Of a DNA stretch of 64,000 nucleotides, positions 12,302-20,751 are shown piece by piece. This DNA comes from Luteimonas aestuarii. GTDB taxonomy: Bacteria; Pseudomonadota; Gammaproteobacteria; Xanthomonadales; Xanthomonadaceae. The DNA is taken from the NCBI RefSeq assembly GCF_004357985.1, contig NZ_SMTF01000001.1, positions 1-64,000 on the forward strand, written 5' to 3'. A program made the translations under genes and the position numbers. Numbering within the stretch: position 1 is the first letter of the stretch; each line of letters begins with the position of its first letter. The notes under the pieces were generated by a model. The model was not told the origin of the DNA. It saw only the letters and a program-made list of their open reading frames with translations, and made no database searches.

Positions 12302-12574
12302 ATGTCTGGTATCGATATCCGCCACCCACACGCCCTGCCGATGGCCAAGGCGCGCAAGTCCGTGGAACAGGTCGCCGCCAAGCTTGCCGACCGCTTCGGC
12401 GTGACCTATGCCTGGAGCGGTGACACGCTGGGCTTCAATGGCGCCGGCGTGGACGGCAAGATCGACGTCAGCCCGGACCAGCTGCATGTCACCGCCAAGC
12501 TGGGGTTCCTGCTGACGGCACTGAAAGGCCCGATCGAGGCCGAGATCCGCCGCGTATTGGACGAGAAGTTCTAG
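12302..12574 (+). CDS. Polyhydroxyalkanoic acid system family protein
   Basis: A 90-residue soluble protein matching a small family (PHA_gran_rgn type) found beside polyhydroxyalkanoate granule genes in Pseudomonas, Xanthomonas and Vibrio relatives. Recognisable features are IDIRHPHALPMAKARKSVEQ at the start and a C-terminal GFLLTALKGPIEAEIRRVLDE. The biochemical role is not established. The ATG at 12302 has a GGAG site 6 nt upstream. A phasin gene lies about 2.2 kb downstream on the same strand, which fits a granule function. Confidence 0.82.
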   Translation: MSGIDIRHPHALPMAKARKSVEQVAAKLADRFGVTYAWSGDTLGFNGAGVDGKIDVSPDQLHVTAKLGFLLTALKGPIEAEIRRVLDEKF

Positions 12575-12633
12575 GCCCCCGGCCGCCCTGCCCACCGCAT
12601 CGCCGGTCATCTCCGCATGGAGCCCGGTCGGCC

Positions 12634-13359
12634 TCAGCAATCGTGCCGGAACGGATCGGGGTCGCCTGCAAACAACCGTTTCGACACCGCCGCTTCGTCG
12701 CGCTCGATCTCGGCGATGAAGCCCTCCACTTCCCCCAACGACTCGAACGCCGCGAACCCGCGCTCGAGGAACGCCTGCAATTGCGTCAGCCCGGCCAGCT
12801 TTGCCGGGCCGCGCGAGAACGCCAGCAGCGCCGCCACGCCACGCATCCGCAGCGCCGCGCCGAAGCCGCGCCCCACCCGCCCGATCAGTGCCACCTGTCG
12901 CCTGCGCCGGGCCACGCCGCCAACCTGCCGGTAGGCCTCGGCATACAGCTCGGCGTCGAGCTTGCGCCGGCGCGGTGCCAGCGCGTCGAGCGCCTCGGCC
13001 ATGTCCAGGTCCAGCGACTGGGTCAGCGCGCCCAGCTCGATGGCATCGGCCACGGTGCCCAGCAACGCCGTCGGCAGCAGCCGCCGCATCATCGGCAGTA
13101 CACGGGCGATGTCGGCATCGCGTCGGGTGAAATCGTGGTCGCCGTAGACATCGGTGAGGAAGAACTCCGCGGCCGGTCGGCGTTCCGGGTCGTGCAGGAA
13201 ATGATCGAAGCTGCGGCGCAGCCGTTCGGCCTGCCAGCGCCGCACTTCCGGCAGCCAGCGCAACGTATTGCGCGGCTCCCGCGCGGGATCGTGAAGCGCC
13301 TGGTGCAGGGCCAACTGCTTGGCGAGCCGGTCGTTGGCATCCTTCGACATGTCGCGCAT
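12634..13359 (-). CDS. Conserved protein of unknown function with FFLTDVYG motif
   Basis: A 241-residue soluble, mostly helical protein. It has an N-terminal block LRWLPEVRRWQAERLRRSFDHFL, then AAEFFLTDVYGDHDFTRRDADIARV, a motif I recall in hypothetical proteins of related bacteria. The middle is Arg-rich (APRRRKLDAELYAEAYRQVGGVARRRRQVALIGRVG) and the end acidic. No catalytic motif is evident. Two ATGs are possible, 13359 and 13350; neither has a good ribosome site. It diverges from the patatin gene, within a neighbourhood of granule-associated genes, so a lipid- or granule-related role is only a guess. Confidence 0.7.
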   Translation of the reverse strand: MRDMSKDANDRLAKQLALHQALHDPAREPRNTLRWLPEVRRWQAERLRRSFDHFLHDPERRPAAEFFLTDVYGDHDFTRRDADIARVLPMMRRLLPTALLGTVADAIELGALTQSLDLDMAEALDALAPRRRKLDAELYAEAYRQVGGVARRRRQVALIGRVGRGFGAALRMRGVAALLAFSRGPAKLAGLTQLQAFLERGFAAFESLGEVEGFIAEIERDEAAVSKRLFAGDPDPFRHDC

Positions 13360-13438
13360 GGTGGTGCGGGCGCCGGATTGGAGCAACCCCTCGAATCGGC
13401 CTCCGCTACACTCGGCCATCGTCCGAGGCCGCACCCGC

Positions 13439-14704
13439 ATGCTGTCGCTCCATGTCGCCCACAAGCGCCGCCGCAAGGCGCGTACGCAGATGCCCAAGGT
13501 CGGCCTCGCCATCGCCGGCGGCGGTCCGATCGGCGGCATGTACGAACTCGGCGCGCTGCGTGCCCTGGACGAGGCGCTGGAGGGCATCGACCTGACCCGG
13601 CTGGACTGCTACGTGGGCGTGAGCAGTGGCGCGTTCCTGGCCGCGGGGCTGGCCAACCGCATCGGCACCGCCGAAATGTGCCGCGGTTTCATCACCGGCA
13701 ACAGCGACGACATCAGCTTCCGGCCCGAGACCTTCCTGCGCCCGAACATCGGCGAAGTCGCGCGCCGCGCGGCCACCCTGCCCGCGCTGTCGTTCGACTG
13801 GGGTCGCCGGGTGTTGGCACAACCGGCGCGCGCACTGCGCTGGTCGGAGTGGATGCTGCGCTTCGGCGGTCTGGTGCCCACCGGCATCTTCGACAACCGT
13901 GCGGTGGAGCGCTTCCTGCGCGACGTGCTGACCCGGCGCGGGCGCAGCAACGATTTCCGCGAGCTCGACGCCGCGCTGTTCGTGGTGGCCGTGGATCTGG
14001 ACAGCGGCGAGGCCGTGCGCTTCGGCGAGCCCGGCTGGGACACGGTGCCGATCTCGCGTGCCGTGCAGGCCAGCGCCGCGCTGCCGGGGCTGTATCCGCC
14101 GGTGGAGATCAACGGCCGGCATTTCCTCGACGGCGCACTGCGCCGGACCATGCATGCGTCCACCGTGCTCGACCGCGGCATCGACCTGATGATCGGCCTC
14201 AATCCGCTGGTCCCCTTCGACGCCTCGCGCGCGCCGCGCCGGCCGGGCGACGCCGACCCGCTGGGCCTGGCCACGGGCGGCCTGCCCAGCGTGCTGTCGC
14301 AGACCCTGCGCACCCTGCTGCAGTCGCGCATGCAGATCGGCATGGAAAAGTACCCGCGGCAATACCCCGACATCGACCAGCTGGTGTTCGAACCCAACGC
14401 CGGCGACAGCGAACTGTTCTTCACCAACCTCTTCAGCTTCTCGGCGCGCCAGCGCGTCTGTGAACTGGCCTATCGCAACACGCTGGCCGACCTGCGCAAG
14501 CGCGCGGACGACCTGGCGCCGGTGTTCGCAGCGCATGGCATCCGGCTGCGCCACGAGGTGCTGGCCGCCCGCAACCGCGGCCTCGCGGCATCGCTGGCGA
14601 CACCGCCGCCGCGCAGCACCGAGACCACGGCACGGCTGCGACGGGCGCTGGACGATACCGACGCCCTGCTGGCGCGCAAACGCCGGACGACGCGCAGGGC
14701 CTGA
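13439..14704 (+). CDS. Patatin-like phospholipase
   Basis: A 421-residue lipid acyl hydrolase of the patatin family, which uses a Ser-Asp dyad. The oxyanion loop GGGPIGG (about 24-30), nucleophile elbow GVSSG (about 60-64) and catalytic DGA in FLDGALRRT are all present. No signal peptide is visible, so it is probably cytosolic. It lies between a PHA granule-system gene and a phasin gene, so a substrate could be the granule surface lipids or a polyester, but a general phospholipase is equally possible. Starts at 13439 or 13490 (MPKVGLAIAGGG) are both reasonable. Confidence 0.88.
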   Translation: MLSLHVAHKRRRKARTQMPKVGLAIAGGGPIGGMYELGALRALDEALEGIDLTRLDCYVGVSSGAFLAAGLANRIGTAEMCRGFITGNSDDISFRPETFLRPNIGEVARRAATLPALSFDWGRRVLAQPARALRWSEWMLRFGGLVPTGIFDNRAVERFLRDVLTRRGRSNDFRELDAALFVVAVDLDSGEAVRFGEPGWDTVPISRAVQASAALPGLYPPVEINGRHFLDGALRRTMHASTVLDRGIDLMIGLNPLVPFDASRAPRRPGDADPLGLATGGLPSVLSQTLRTLLQSRMQIGMEKYPRQYPDIDQLVFEPNAGDSELFFTNLFSFSARQRVCELAYRNTLADLRKRADDLAPVFAAHGIRLRHEVLAARNRGLAASLATPPPRSTETTARLRRALDDTDALLARKRRTTRRA

Positions 14705-14787
14705 CCGCGCCCCGCGCTGGTGTGAATGCTCTACTCATCGACGCCACGCTACCGTCGTTCAAAACCATCCCTTCCCCGGAGGACGCC

Positions 14788-15366
14788 GTGGCCAAGTTCA
14801 AGAAGAGTGCGAAGAAGTCGACGACCGGCAAGGCCGACGCGCAGGCGCAGGCCGAGCGCCTGTCGAAGTCGCTCAGCGAGTCCGCGCAGCAGATCTGGCT
14901 GGCCGGCGTAGGCGCGTTCTCGCGCGCACAGGCGGAAGGCACCAAGCTGTTCGAAAGCCTGGTGAAGGAAGGCGTGAGCCTGGAGAACACCGCACGCAAG
15001 TTCGCCGGCCAGCGCGCCGACGTGGTGCGCGAGACGGTCGAAAGCCGTGTCGAGCAGGCCCGCGACCGTGCCACCGACACCTGGGACCGCCTGGAGAAAG
15101 TGTTCGAGGACCGCGTGCAGCGTGCCCTGGTCAAGCTGGGCGTGCCCGGCCGCGATGACCTGCGCGACCTGAGTGCGCGCGTCGACACGCTGACCGCCGA
15201 GCTCCGCCGCCAGGGTGGCACCGGGAAGCCGCGCAAGGCGGCGGCGAAGAAGACCAAGGCAGCGCCCGCGAAGAAGGCTCCGCGCAAGACCGCGAAGTCG
15301 GCGGCCCGCAGGCCGGCTGCAAAGCGCGCCGCGCGAAAGACGGCCGGGAAGCAGACCACCGCCTGA
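14788..15366 (+). CDS. Phasin with histone-like Lys/Ala tail (PhaF type)
   Basis: A granule-coating phasin of 192 residues. The N-terminal phasin domain (about 15-120) contains QQIWLAGVGAFSRAQAEGTKLFESLVKEG. It is followed by a coiled-coil-like segment, VFEDRVQRALVKLGVPGRDDLRDLSARVD, and a tail of about 55 residues rich in Lys, Ala, Arg and Pro (KKAPRKTAKSAARRPAAKR), like the nucleoid-binding tail of Pseudomonas PhaF. The true start is the GTG at 14788, which has a perfect GGAGG 7 nt upstream; the upstream ATG lacks one. Likely role: coating PHA granules and tethering them to DNA for segregation. Confidence 0.88.
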   Translation: MAKFKKSAKKSTTGKADAQAQAERLSKSLSESAQQIWLAGVGAFSRAQAEGTKLFESLVKEGVSLENTARKFAGQRADVVRETVESRVEQARDRATDTWDRLEKVFEDRVQRALVKLGVPGRDDLRDLSARVDTLTAELRRQGGTGKPRKAAAKKTKAAPAKKAPRKTAKSAARRPAAKRAARKTAGKQTTA

Positions 15367-15423
15367 TCCAGCGGCACCCGCAGGCGCCGGGCGCGGGTCG
15401 CTTCGGCGCCCCTCCGACCCGAC

Positions 15424-15442
15424 CTCGGGCGAAAAGCCCGAG
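15424..15442 (+). terminator. Hairpin after the phasin gene
   Basis: CTCGGGC-GAAAA-GCCCGAG forms a perfect 7-bp stem 58 nt after the phasin stop. It lacks a U tract, so it is a weak terminator candidate. Confidence 0.35.
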
Positions 15443-15568
15443 ACCGGCTTGCCCGCGGCGGGGCCCGCGCGGGCGCTGTCCGCTCCTCGCGACGGCCGGG
15501 CACCGTGATCGTCGGCCCCTTCACTTCAGGTGTGTTCCGCTATCCTGTCGCGCTCACCGGGAGGTTCC

Positions 15569-16507
15569 ATGGGCGCGGCTTCACACTGGATCATCGCCAT
15601 CATCGTCGGCATCACCGTCGGCGTGGCGGGCACGCTGTATTTCCGCGCATTCCGCATGCGCCGCGACGAAACCCAGGCCGGCATCGCGGCCCTGTCCGCG
15701 GTGTCCTGGCGGGTCTTCATCCACATGGTGCTGGACGCCTGGTCGCGTCGCGGGTACGAACGTGTCGTCGACCAGCAAGACGTCTCCGGCGACCGCGATT
15801 TCGTGCTCGAGAAGGATGGCCAGCGCTGGCTGCTCTCGTGCAAGCACGGCAGTGCGTTCGTGCTCGGCAAGCCGGTGGTCAACGAACTGGCGAACGAAGT
15901 GAACCTCAAGGGCGCATCGGGCGGCTTCCTGGTCACGCAGGGCCGGATCACGGACGACGCGCGTCCGGTCGCTGCCCTGCAGCGCATCGAACTGCTGGAT
16001 GGCACCGCGCTATGGCCCGAGTTGCGCGGGTTCATTCCCGCCGATCAGCTGGCCGAAATCCGCGCCAAGGCCGCCGAACGCGCACGCCAGGGCACGTTGC
16101 TGTCCTGGCTGGGCGCGCTGGTGGTCGGCATGGCGGTGTTCATCACGCTGCCTGCGCCGCGCCCTGCCATGCAGACGCCCGCGGCTTCGCCCGCCGTCGC
16201 GCCTGCGGGCAACGCGAGGACGGCGTTACCGGACGCTACGCCGCTTGCGGCCGCGCCACGCCAGTCGATCGAGGAACAACGCCAGGCGCTGCTCAATGCA
16301 GTATCCACGCTGGCCGAAGTGGACCGAGTCATCTGGTCCAGCGAGTCGACGCTGCAGGTCTATCTTGCAAGGGTGGATGGCGACGCATTCCAGCGCATCT
16401 GCCCGCTGGTCGAGCGTTTCGACGACCTCGCCTCGTCGCGCATACAGCTCACGCCGCCGGCCGGCAGCGATGCCTTGACGCGGTTCCGTCAGTGCCGCTC
16501 GTACTGA
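15569..16507 (+). CDS. Membrane-anchored protein with Mrr-like (restriction endonuclease fold) domain
   Basis: A 312-residue protein with two membrane helices (about 6-26 and 178-195) bracketing a cytoplasmic Mrr_cat-like domain (about 45-165). The fold's key residues appear as GDRDF (Asp77) and LLSCKHG (Lys92), a D...SxK version of the PD-(D/E)xK core in which the usual Glu/Gln is Ser. GGFLVTQGRITDDA matches the later Mrr strand. The periplasmic C terminus (about 196-312) is Pro/Ala-rich and then globular. No methylase or specificity subunit is nearby, so classical restriction is unlikely. The ATG at 15569 has a GGGAGG site. Confidence 0.75.
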   Translation: MGAASHWIIAIIVGITVGVAGTLYFRAFRMRRDETQAGIAALSAVSWRVFIHMVLDAWSRRGYERVVDQQDVSGDRDFVLEKDGQRWLLSCKHGSAFVLGKPVVNELANEVNLKGASGGFLVTQGRITDDARPVAALQRIELLDGTALWPELRGFIPADQLAEIRAKAAERARQGTLLSWLGALVVGMAVFITLPAPRPAMQTPAASPAVAPAGNARTALPDATPLAAAPRQSIEEQRQALLNAVSTLAEVDRVIWSSESTLQVYLARVDGDAFQRICPLVERFDDLASSRIQLTPPAGSDALTRFRQCRSY

Positions 16508-16550
16508 TCCCCTGACGCACATCCCGCGCAGGCGACGCGCCGGTGGCCTG

Positions 16551-18539
16551 CTACCAGTGCACCCCGCGCATCATCGATGCGAAGGCGATCTGCTCCTGGC
16601 TGGGCGTTTCGTCCTTCAGCGCGGCGCGGTCGCCCTTGGCCGCCGCTGAATCCGGGAATAGTTCGAACGCGGTACTCATGATCACCTCGTAGGCCTTCGG
16701 CGCCACGGCATTGACCAATGCCGAGAAGATGCCCAGGCGCGTGGCGATGCGGCTGGGGCGTTCGATGATGCCCTTGACCACCAGGTCCGCGGCCTCGTCC
16801 GGGGTCAACGTGGGCACGCTGTCGTACATCTTGGTCGGTGCGATCATCGGGGTCTTCACCAGCGGCATGTTGATGGTGGTGAAGCTGATGCCCTTGCCCG
16901 ACAGCTCGCCCTGCGCGCAGCGGCTGAATGCATCCAGCGCCGCCTTCGACGCCACGTAGGCCGAGAAGCGCGGTGAATTCGCCAGCACGCCGATCGAACT
17001 GATGTTGATGATGTGGCCCTTGCGGCGCTTGGTCATCACCGGCATGAAGCCCATGATCAGGCGCAGGCTGCCGAAATAGTTCAGCTGCATGGTGCGCTCG
17101 AAATCATGGAAGCGGTCGTAGCTGAGCTCGATCGAGCGCCGGATCGAACGCCCCGCGTTGTTGATGAGCACGTCGACGTGGCCGTGCTCCTTGAGGATCT
17201 TCGCCACCAGCCGGTCGCAGTCGGCCATGTCGGCGAGGTCCGCGGTGTAGGCGAAGACCTTGCCTCCGGCGGCCTTCATCTCGTCACGGGCCTTGAACAG
17301 CTCGTCCTTGCCGCGCGCCACGATCACCGTCACCGCACCCGCCTCGGCCACGCGCTGCGCGGTGGACAGACCAATGCCCGACGAGCCGCCGGTGATCACC
17401 ACCACCTTGTTGCGCACCTTGCCCTTGAGCGTGCGGTCGATGAACAGGTCCGGATCGAGGTGGCGTTCCCAGTAGTCCCACAGCCGCCAGGCGTAGGTGT
17501 CCAGCGGCGGCACCGAAATGCCGCTGCCCTTCAGCGCGCGCTCGGTCTCGCGGCTGTCGAAGCGCGTGGGATAGGTGATGAACTTCATCACCTGCTTCGG
17601 AATGCGGAAGTCGCGCAGCAGCATGCCGATGAAACGCTTGACCGGCGGCAGGTTGCCCACCGCGCCGCGGATCGAGGGCGGTACGAAGGCGAACATGCGC
17701 GCGTCGATCCGCATCGTCATTTCCGGCGCATGGCCGGCGCGTGCGAAGGTGTTGAGCACCTCGCCCACGCGCATCGGTTCCGGATCGGTCAGGTGGAAGG
17801 TGCCGCCATCGAGCTTCGACTTGTGCGCGATGTGGTCCATGGCGTCGACCACGAAGTCCACCGGCACCAGGTTGATGCGGCCGCCCTCCAGCCCCAGCAC
17901 CGGCATCCACGGCGGCAGCGTCTGCCGCAGCTTCTTGATCAGGGTGAAGAAGTAATACGGCCCGTCGATCTTGTCGATCTCGCCGGTCTGTGAATGACCG
18001 ACCACCATGCCCGGTCGGTACACCCGCCACTTGACGCGCCTTTCCTCTCGCACCAACCGCTCGGATTCATGCTTGGTGCGCAAGTACGGATCGTCAAGGC
18101 CTTCGGCCTCGTCGAACATGTCTTCGCGGAAGATGCCCGGGTACAGCCCTGCCACTGCGATCGAACTTGCATGGTGGAAGCACCCCGCGCCCAGTGCAGC
18201 GGCAAGATCGAGTGCATGCTGCGTCCCTTCGATATTCGCGGCCTTCTGCGCGTCGGCGCTGGCGGTCAGGTCGTAGATCGCCGCAAGGTGGAAGAAATGC
18301 CTGACCTTGCCGCCCAGCGCCTTTGCTTGCGCACTCGAGACACCGCATCCGGGCTGGGTCATGTCGCCAGCAACCGGCAGCATGCGTTTCATGTCCCAGC
18401 CCATCCTTTTGCCGATGGCCTCGAGCTTCTTCTTCGAGTCTTCCCGCACCAGCACGTGCACCGTGCCCTTCCGCTTGAGCAGCCTGGAGACGAGGTGACG
18501 GCCGATAAAGCCCGTTGCGCCGGTAACGAAATAGGTCAT
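16551..18539 (-). CDS. Fused two-domain SDR, fatty acyl-CoA reductase-like
   Basis: A 662-residue protein joining two Rossmann-fold reductases. The N-terminal half is an extended SDR/acyl-CoA reductase-like domain with TGATGFIG (about 6-13) and YLRTK (Tyr152, Lys156). The C-terminal half is a classical SDR with TGGSSGIG (about 380-387), INNAG, and SSIG...YVASK. The same fusion occurs in mycobacterial AcrA1-type proteins and in bacterial fatty acyl-CoA reductases that make fatty aldehydes or alcohols. It diverges from a gene for acyl-CoA-binding protein, which supports an acyl-CoA substrate. The exact product (aldehyde, alcohol, or olefin precursor) is not proven. Confidence 0.87.
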   Translation of the reverse strand: MTYFVTGATGFIGRHLVSRLLKRKGTVHVLVREDSKKKLEAIGKRMGWDMKRMLPVAGDMTQPGCGVSSAQAKALGGKVRHFFHLAAIYDLTASADAQKAANIEGTQHALDLAAALGAGCFHHASSIAVAGLYPGIFREDMFDEAEGLDDPYLRTKHESERLVREERRVKWRVYRPGMVVGHSQTGEIDKIDGPYYFFTLIKKLRQTLPPWMPVLGLEGGRINLVPVDFVVDAMDHIAHKSKLDGGTFHLTDPEPMRVGEVLNTFARAGHAPEMTMRIDARMFAFVPPSIRGAVGNLPPVKRFIGMLLRDFRIPKQVMKFITYPTRFDSRETERALKGSGISVPPLDTYAWRLWDYWERHLDPDLFIDRTLKGKVRNKVVVITGGSSGIGLSTAQRVAEAGAVTVIVARGKDELFKARDEMKAAGGKVFAYTADLADMADCDRLVAKILKEHGHVDVLINNAGRSIRRSIELSYDRFHDFERTMQLNYFGSLRLIMGFMPVMTKRRKGHIINISSIGVLANSPRFSAYVASKAALDAFSRCAQGELSGKGISFTTINMPLVKTPMIAPTKMYDSVPTLTPDEAADLVVKGIIERPSRIATRLGIFSALVNAVAPKAYEVIMSTAFELFPDSAAAKGDRAALKDETPSQEQIAFASMMRGVHW

Positions 18540-18630
18540 GGTGCGCTCCGAAGAAAGTTGCCCTGGCGCAAGCGCGCCCTCCCGCGCCTACGTTGCCAGA
18601 GCAGCGCGGCCACCACAATCCGGCGGCGTA

Positions 18631-18659
18631 TTGACCCGGTCATGGACGCATGCTGTCAT
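18631..18659 (+). promoter_or_regulatory. Putative promoter of the acyl-CoA-binding protein operon
   Basis: TTGACC (18631-18636), a 17-nt spacer and TGTCAT (18654-18659) resemble a sigma-70 promoter 25 nt before the acyl-CoA-binding protein ATG. The -35 is strong and the -10 moderate. Confidence 0.42.
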
Positions 18660-18684
18660 GGCGCCAGCCGACGGGAGGGACGCC

Positions 18685-18942
18685 ATGTCCGATTTGCAAC
18701 AGGCCTTCGAGCAGGCCGCGAAAGACGTCAAGACGCTCACCGAGCGCCCCGACAACGACACCCTGCTCAAGCTCTACGCGCTGTACAAGCAGGGCGCCGA
18801 AGGTGACGTGAGCGGCGAAAAACCGGGTTTCTTCGATTTCGTCGGCACCGCCAAGTACGAGGCCTGGGGCAAGCTGAAGGGCACGCCCCAGGATGCTGCA
18901 CAGCAGCAGTACGTTGCCCTGGTGAACAAGCTGACCGGCTGA
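18685..18942 (+). CDS. Acyl-CoA-binding protein
   Basis: An 85-residue four-helix protein that binds long-chain acyl-CoA esters in the cytosol and delivers them to enzymes. The family signature LYALYKQGAEGDV and KYEAWGKLKG are intact, and the length is normal. The ATG at 18685 has a GGGAGGG ribosome site, excluding the longer upstream frame. It is divergent from the fused acyl-CoA reductase-like gene and followed at 24 nt by a TetR gene. Together they suggest a dedicated acyl-CoA-handling unit. Confidence 0.95.
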   Translation: MSDLQQAFEQAAKDVKTLTERPDNDTLLKLYALYKQGAEGDVSGEKPGFFDFVGTAKYEAWGKLKGTPQDAAQQQYVALVNKLTG

Positions 18943-18966
18943 CCACACGCCACCTGCCCCGCCACG

Positions 18967-19593
18967 ATGGCCCGCGACACGCGCCAGCGCATCCTCGACT
19001 GCTCGCTTGCGATGTTCAACGCGCAGGGCGAGCCGACCGTCACCACCAACCACATCGCCGACGAGCTGGAGATCAGCCCAGGCAACCTGTACTACCACTT
19101 CCGCAACAAGGACGACATCATCGAGCAGCTGTTCGCTACGTACGAACAGCGCATGGATGAAGCGCTCACGCCACCGGACGGCCGCCTGCCCGGCCTCGAA
19201 GACATCTGGATGCAGTTGCACCATGTCTTCGAATGCATCTGGGACTACCGTTTCCTCTACCGCGACCTGTTGGAGATCCTCAGCCGAAACCGGCGCCTGC
19301 GCATTCGTTTCGCGCGCATCCTCAAGCGCGCCGACGACCGCGCGCATACGGTGATGCGCGGGCTCTCTCAGGCCGACGTGATCCGCGCGTCCGCGGCCGA
19401 GATCGATGCCGCCGCCACCAACCTGCTGGTACTGGCGACGTTCTGGCTCAATTACGCCACCGTGCGCGGCGACAAGGACGAACAGGCAGCGATCCGCAGT
19501 GGCATCGTGCAGGTGATGATGTTGCTCTCGCCGTTCCTGCGCGATGCCGAGCGCGTGCACCTCAACCAGCTGATCCGCGCCTACACCGACTGA
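18967..19593 (+). CDS. TetR/AcrR-family transcriptional regulator
   Basis: A 208-residue TetR repressor-type protein. The N-terminal helix-turn-helix includes TNHIADELEISPGNLYYHFRNKDDIIEQLF (about residues 28-57), followed by a helical ligand-binding domain. It lies between the acyl-CoA-binding protein gene (24 nt) and the TPR gene (17 nt), so the three are probably one operon. TetR proteins in lipid loci often sense acyl-CoAs, so it may control this operon and the divergent reductase. The ligand is inferred from context only. Confidence 0.92.
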   Translation: MARDTRQRILDCSLAMFNAQGEPTVTTNHIADELEISPGNLYYHFRNKDDIIEQLFATYEQRMDEALTPPDGRLPGLEDIWMQLHHVFECIWDYRFLYRDLLEILSRNRRLRIRFARILKRADDRAHTVMRGLSQADVIRASAAEIDAAATNLLVLATFWLNYATVRGDKDEQAAIRSGIVQVMMLLSPFLRDAERVHLNQLIRAYTD

Positions 19594-19610
19594 CACACGG
19601 GACATACCAC

Positions 19611-20462
19611 ATGGCCAAACCCGCCTGGACCGCCTTCCCGCACGATGCCAAGGGCTTTACCTACGCTGGCGATGCCTTGAAGAAGGCCTGGCCGCGGCTG
19701 CATGCCGGCGACGTCGAGCCGTATCCGGATGCCAAGCGCGCCGCCGCGCTGCTGAAGTCCGCAGGCAAGGCGGCGCCGAAGGGCCTGGATGCCGACGCGC
19801 TGGCCGATGCGCTACAGGAAGCATGGCGCGCCTTCCACCGCGGCGATTTCAAGACCGCCTTCGATGCCGGCGAAGCGCTCGGTCCGGTCGGTGCCTCCGT
19901 GGCCGTGAAGGCGCTGGGCATCCACGCCACCTACCTGGTCACCGGCGACGCCGAGAAGCTCAAGCGCTACGAACAGGCGGCCAAGCTGGCGGAAGACGCG
20001 GTCAAGGCCCTGCCCGGAGAAGCCAACGCCCACTACCGCCACGCCTTCGCATTGGGCCGCTACAGCCAGGGCATCAGCATCGGCAAGGCGCTCAAGCAAG
20101 GCATTGCCGGCAAGGTGCGGGAGGCACTGGACACCACGCTCGAATTGGCACCCCAGCACGCCGAGGCTCATACCGCGCTGGCGTTGTACCACGCGGAAAT
20201 CATCGACAAGATCGGCGCGATGATCGGTGGCCTGACCTATGGCGCCAAGGCCGCCGAGGCCGAATCGCACATCAAGACTGCGCTGAAACTGACGCCGGAT
20301 TCGCCGATCGCCCACATCGAGCACGGCAACGTGCTGATGCTGCTGCATGGCGAAAAAAGGGAGGATGCCGCGGCCGCAGCCTACGAGAAGGCCGCCAGGC
20401 TCAAGCCCGCCGACGCGATGGAAGCGCTGGATGCGGCGTATGCGCGGGAGCAGCTGGAGTAG
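19611..20462 (+). CDS. TPR-like helical repeat protein
   Basis: A 283-residue soluble protein. The N terminus (AWTAFPHDAKGFTYAGDALKKAWPRLH) resembles a family of conserved proteobacterial proteins. The rest is alpha-helical repeats: FHRGDFKTAFDAGEAL, ALDTTLELAPQHAEAHTALALYHAE and HIKTALKLTPDSPIAHIEHGNVLML look like degenerate tetratricopeptide units. No catalytic motif is seen. It is probably the third gene of the acyl-CoA-binding protein/TetR operon, separated from tetR by only 17 nt. It may be a scaffold, but its function is unknown. Confidence 0.8.
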   Translation: MAKPAWTAFPHDAKGFTYAGDALKKAWPRLHAGDVEPYPDAKRAAALLKSAGKAAPKGLDADALADALQEAWRAFHRGDFKTAFDAGEALGPVGASVAVKALGIHATYLVTGDAEKLKRYEQAAKLAEDAVKALPGEANAHYRHAFALGRYSQGISIGKALKQGIAGKVREALDTTLELAPQHAEAHTALALYHAEIIDKIGAMIGGLTYGAKAAEAESHIKTALKLTPDSPIAHIEHGNVLMLLHGEKREDAAAAAYEKAARLKPADAMEALDAAYAREQLE

Positions 20463-20482
20463 TCGTTCCGCTGCAGGGATCC

Positions 20483-20530
20483 GTCACCCCGGCGAACGTC
20501 GGCGCCCAACGCCATTCCCGAACTCCGTTG
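20483..20530. repeat. Xanthomonad-type intergenic repeat fragment
   Basis: GTCACCCCGGCGAACGTCGG begins at about 20486 and is followed by GCGCCCAACGCCATTCCCG. This pattern resembles the abundant intergenic repeat of Xanthomonadaceae; a more degenerate copy lies near the left edge. The rest of the gap from 20463 to 20781 holds no gene but has a promoter-like sequence and two hairpins. Confidence 0.4.
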
Positions 20531-20627
20531 GAGCAACCGTTTCCGCGTAAGGCGCTTCGGCACGCCCTCTCCACCAACCCCTGCGACGGGCACAGGGACC
20601 TTGCAATCCCGCGACCCGCCGTTCCGC

Positions 20628-20656
20628 TTGCCGCCGCGCCCGCGGCCCCGTAGAAT
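20628..20656 (+). promoter_or_regulatory. Putative sigma-70 promoter upstream of tRNA-Val
   Basis: TTGCCG (20628-20633), an exact 17-nt GC-rich spacer, and TAGAAT (20651-20656) form a good promoter. A GC-rich stretch follows the -10, as is common in stable-RNA promoters. The tRNA starts 125 nt downstream, with two hairpins in between. Confidence 0.5.
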
Positions 20657-20751
20657 TCGCGTCCCGATTCGGCAGCGCGTTGCACCTCGGTGACCGCGCG
20701 GGCCGCCCGCCACCCCTTGCCCTCCCCCGCAAGCGGAGGAGGGGGAGTGGC

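Noticed and set aside
12643-14463. 606-codon plus-strand frame spanning two genes
   Set aside because: Runs antisense to the FFLTDVYG gene and out of frame with patatin; Arg/His-rich, no motif.
15569-16507. Restriction-modification system
   Set aside because: Only an Mrr-like domain is present, membrane-anchored, with no methylase or specificity subunit.
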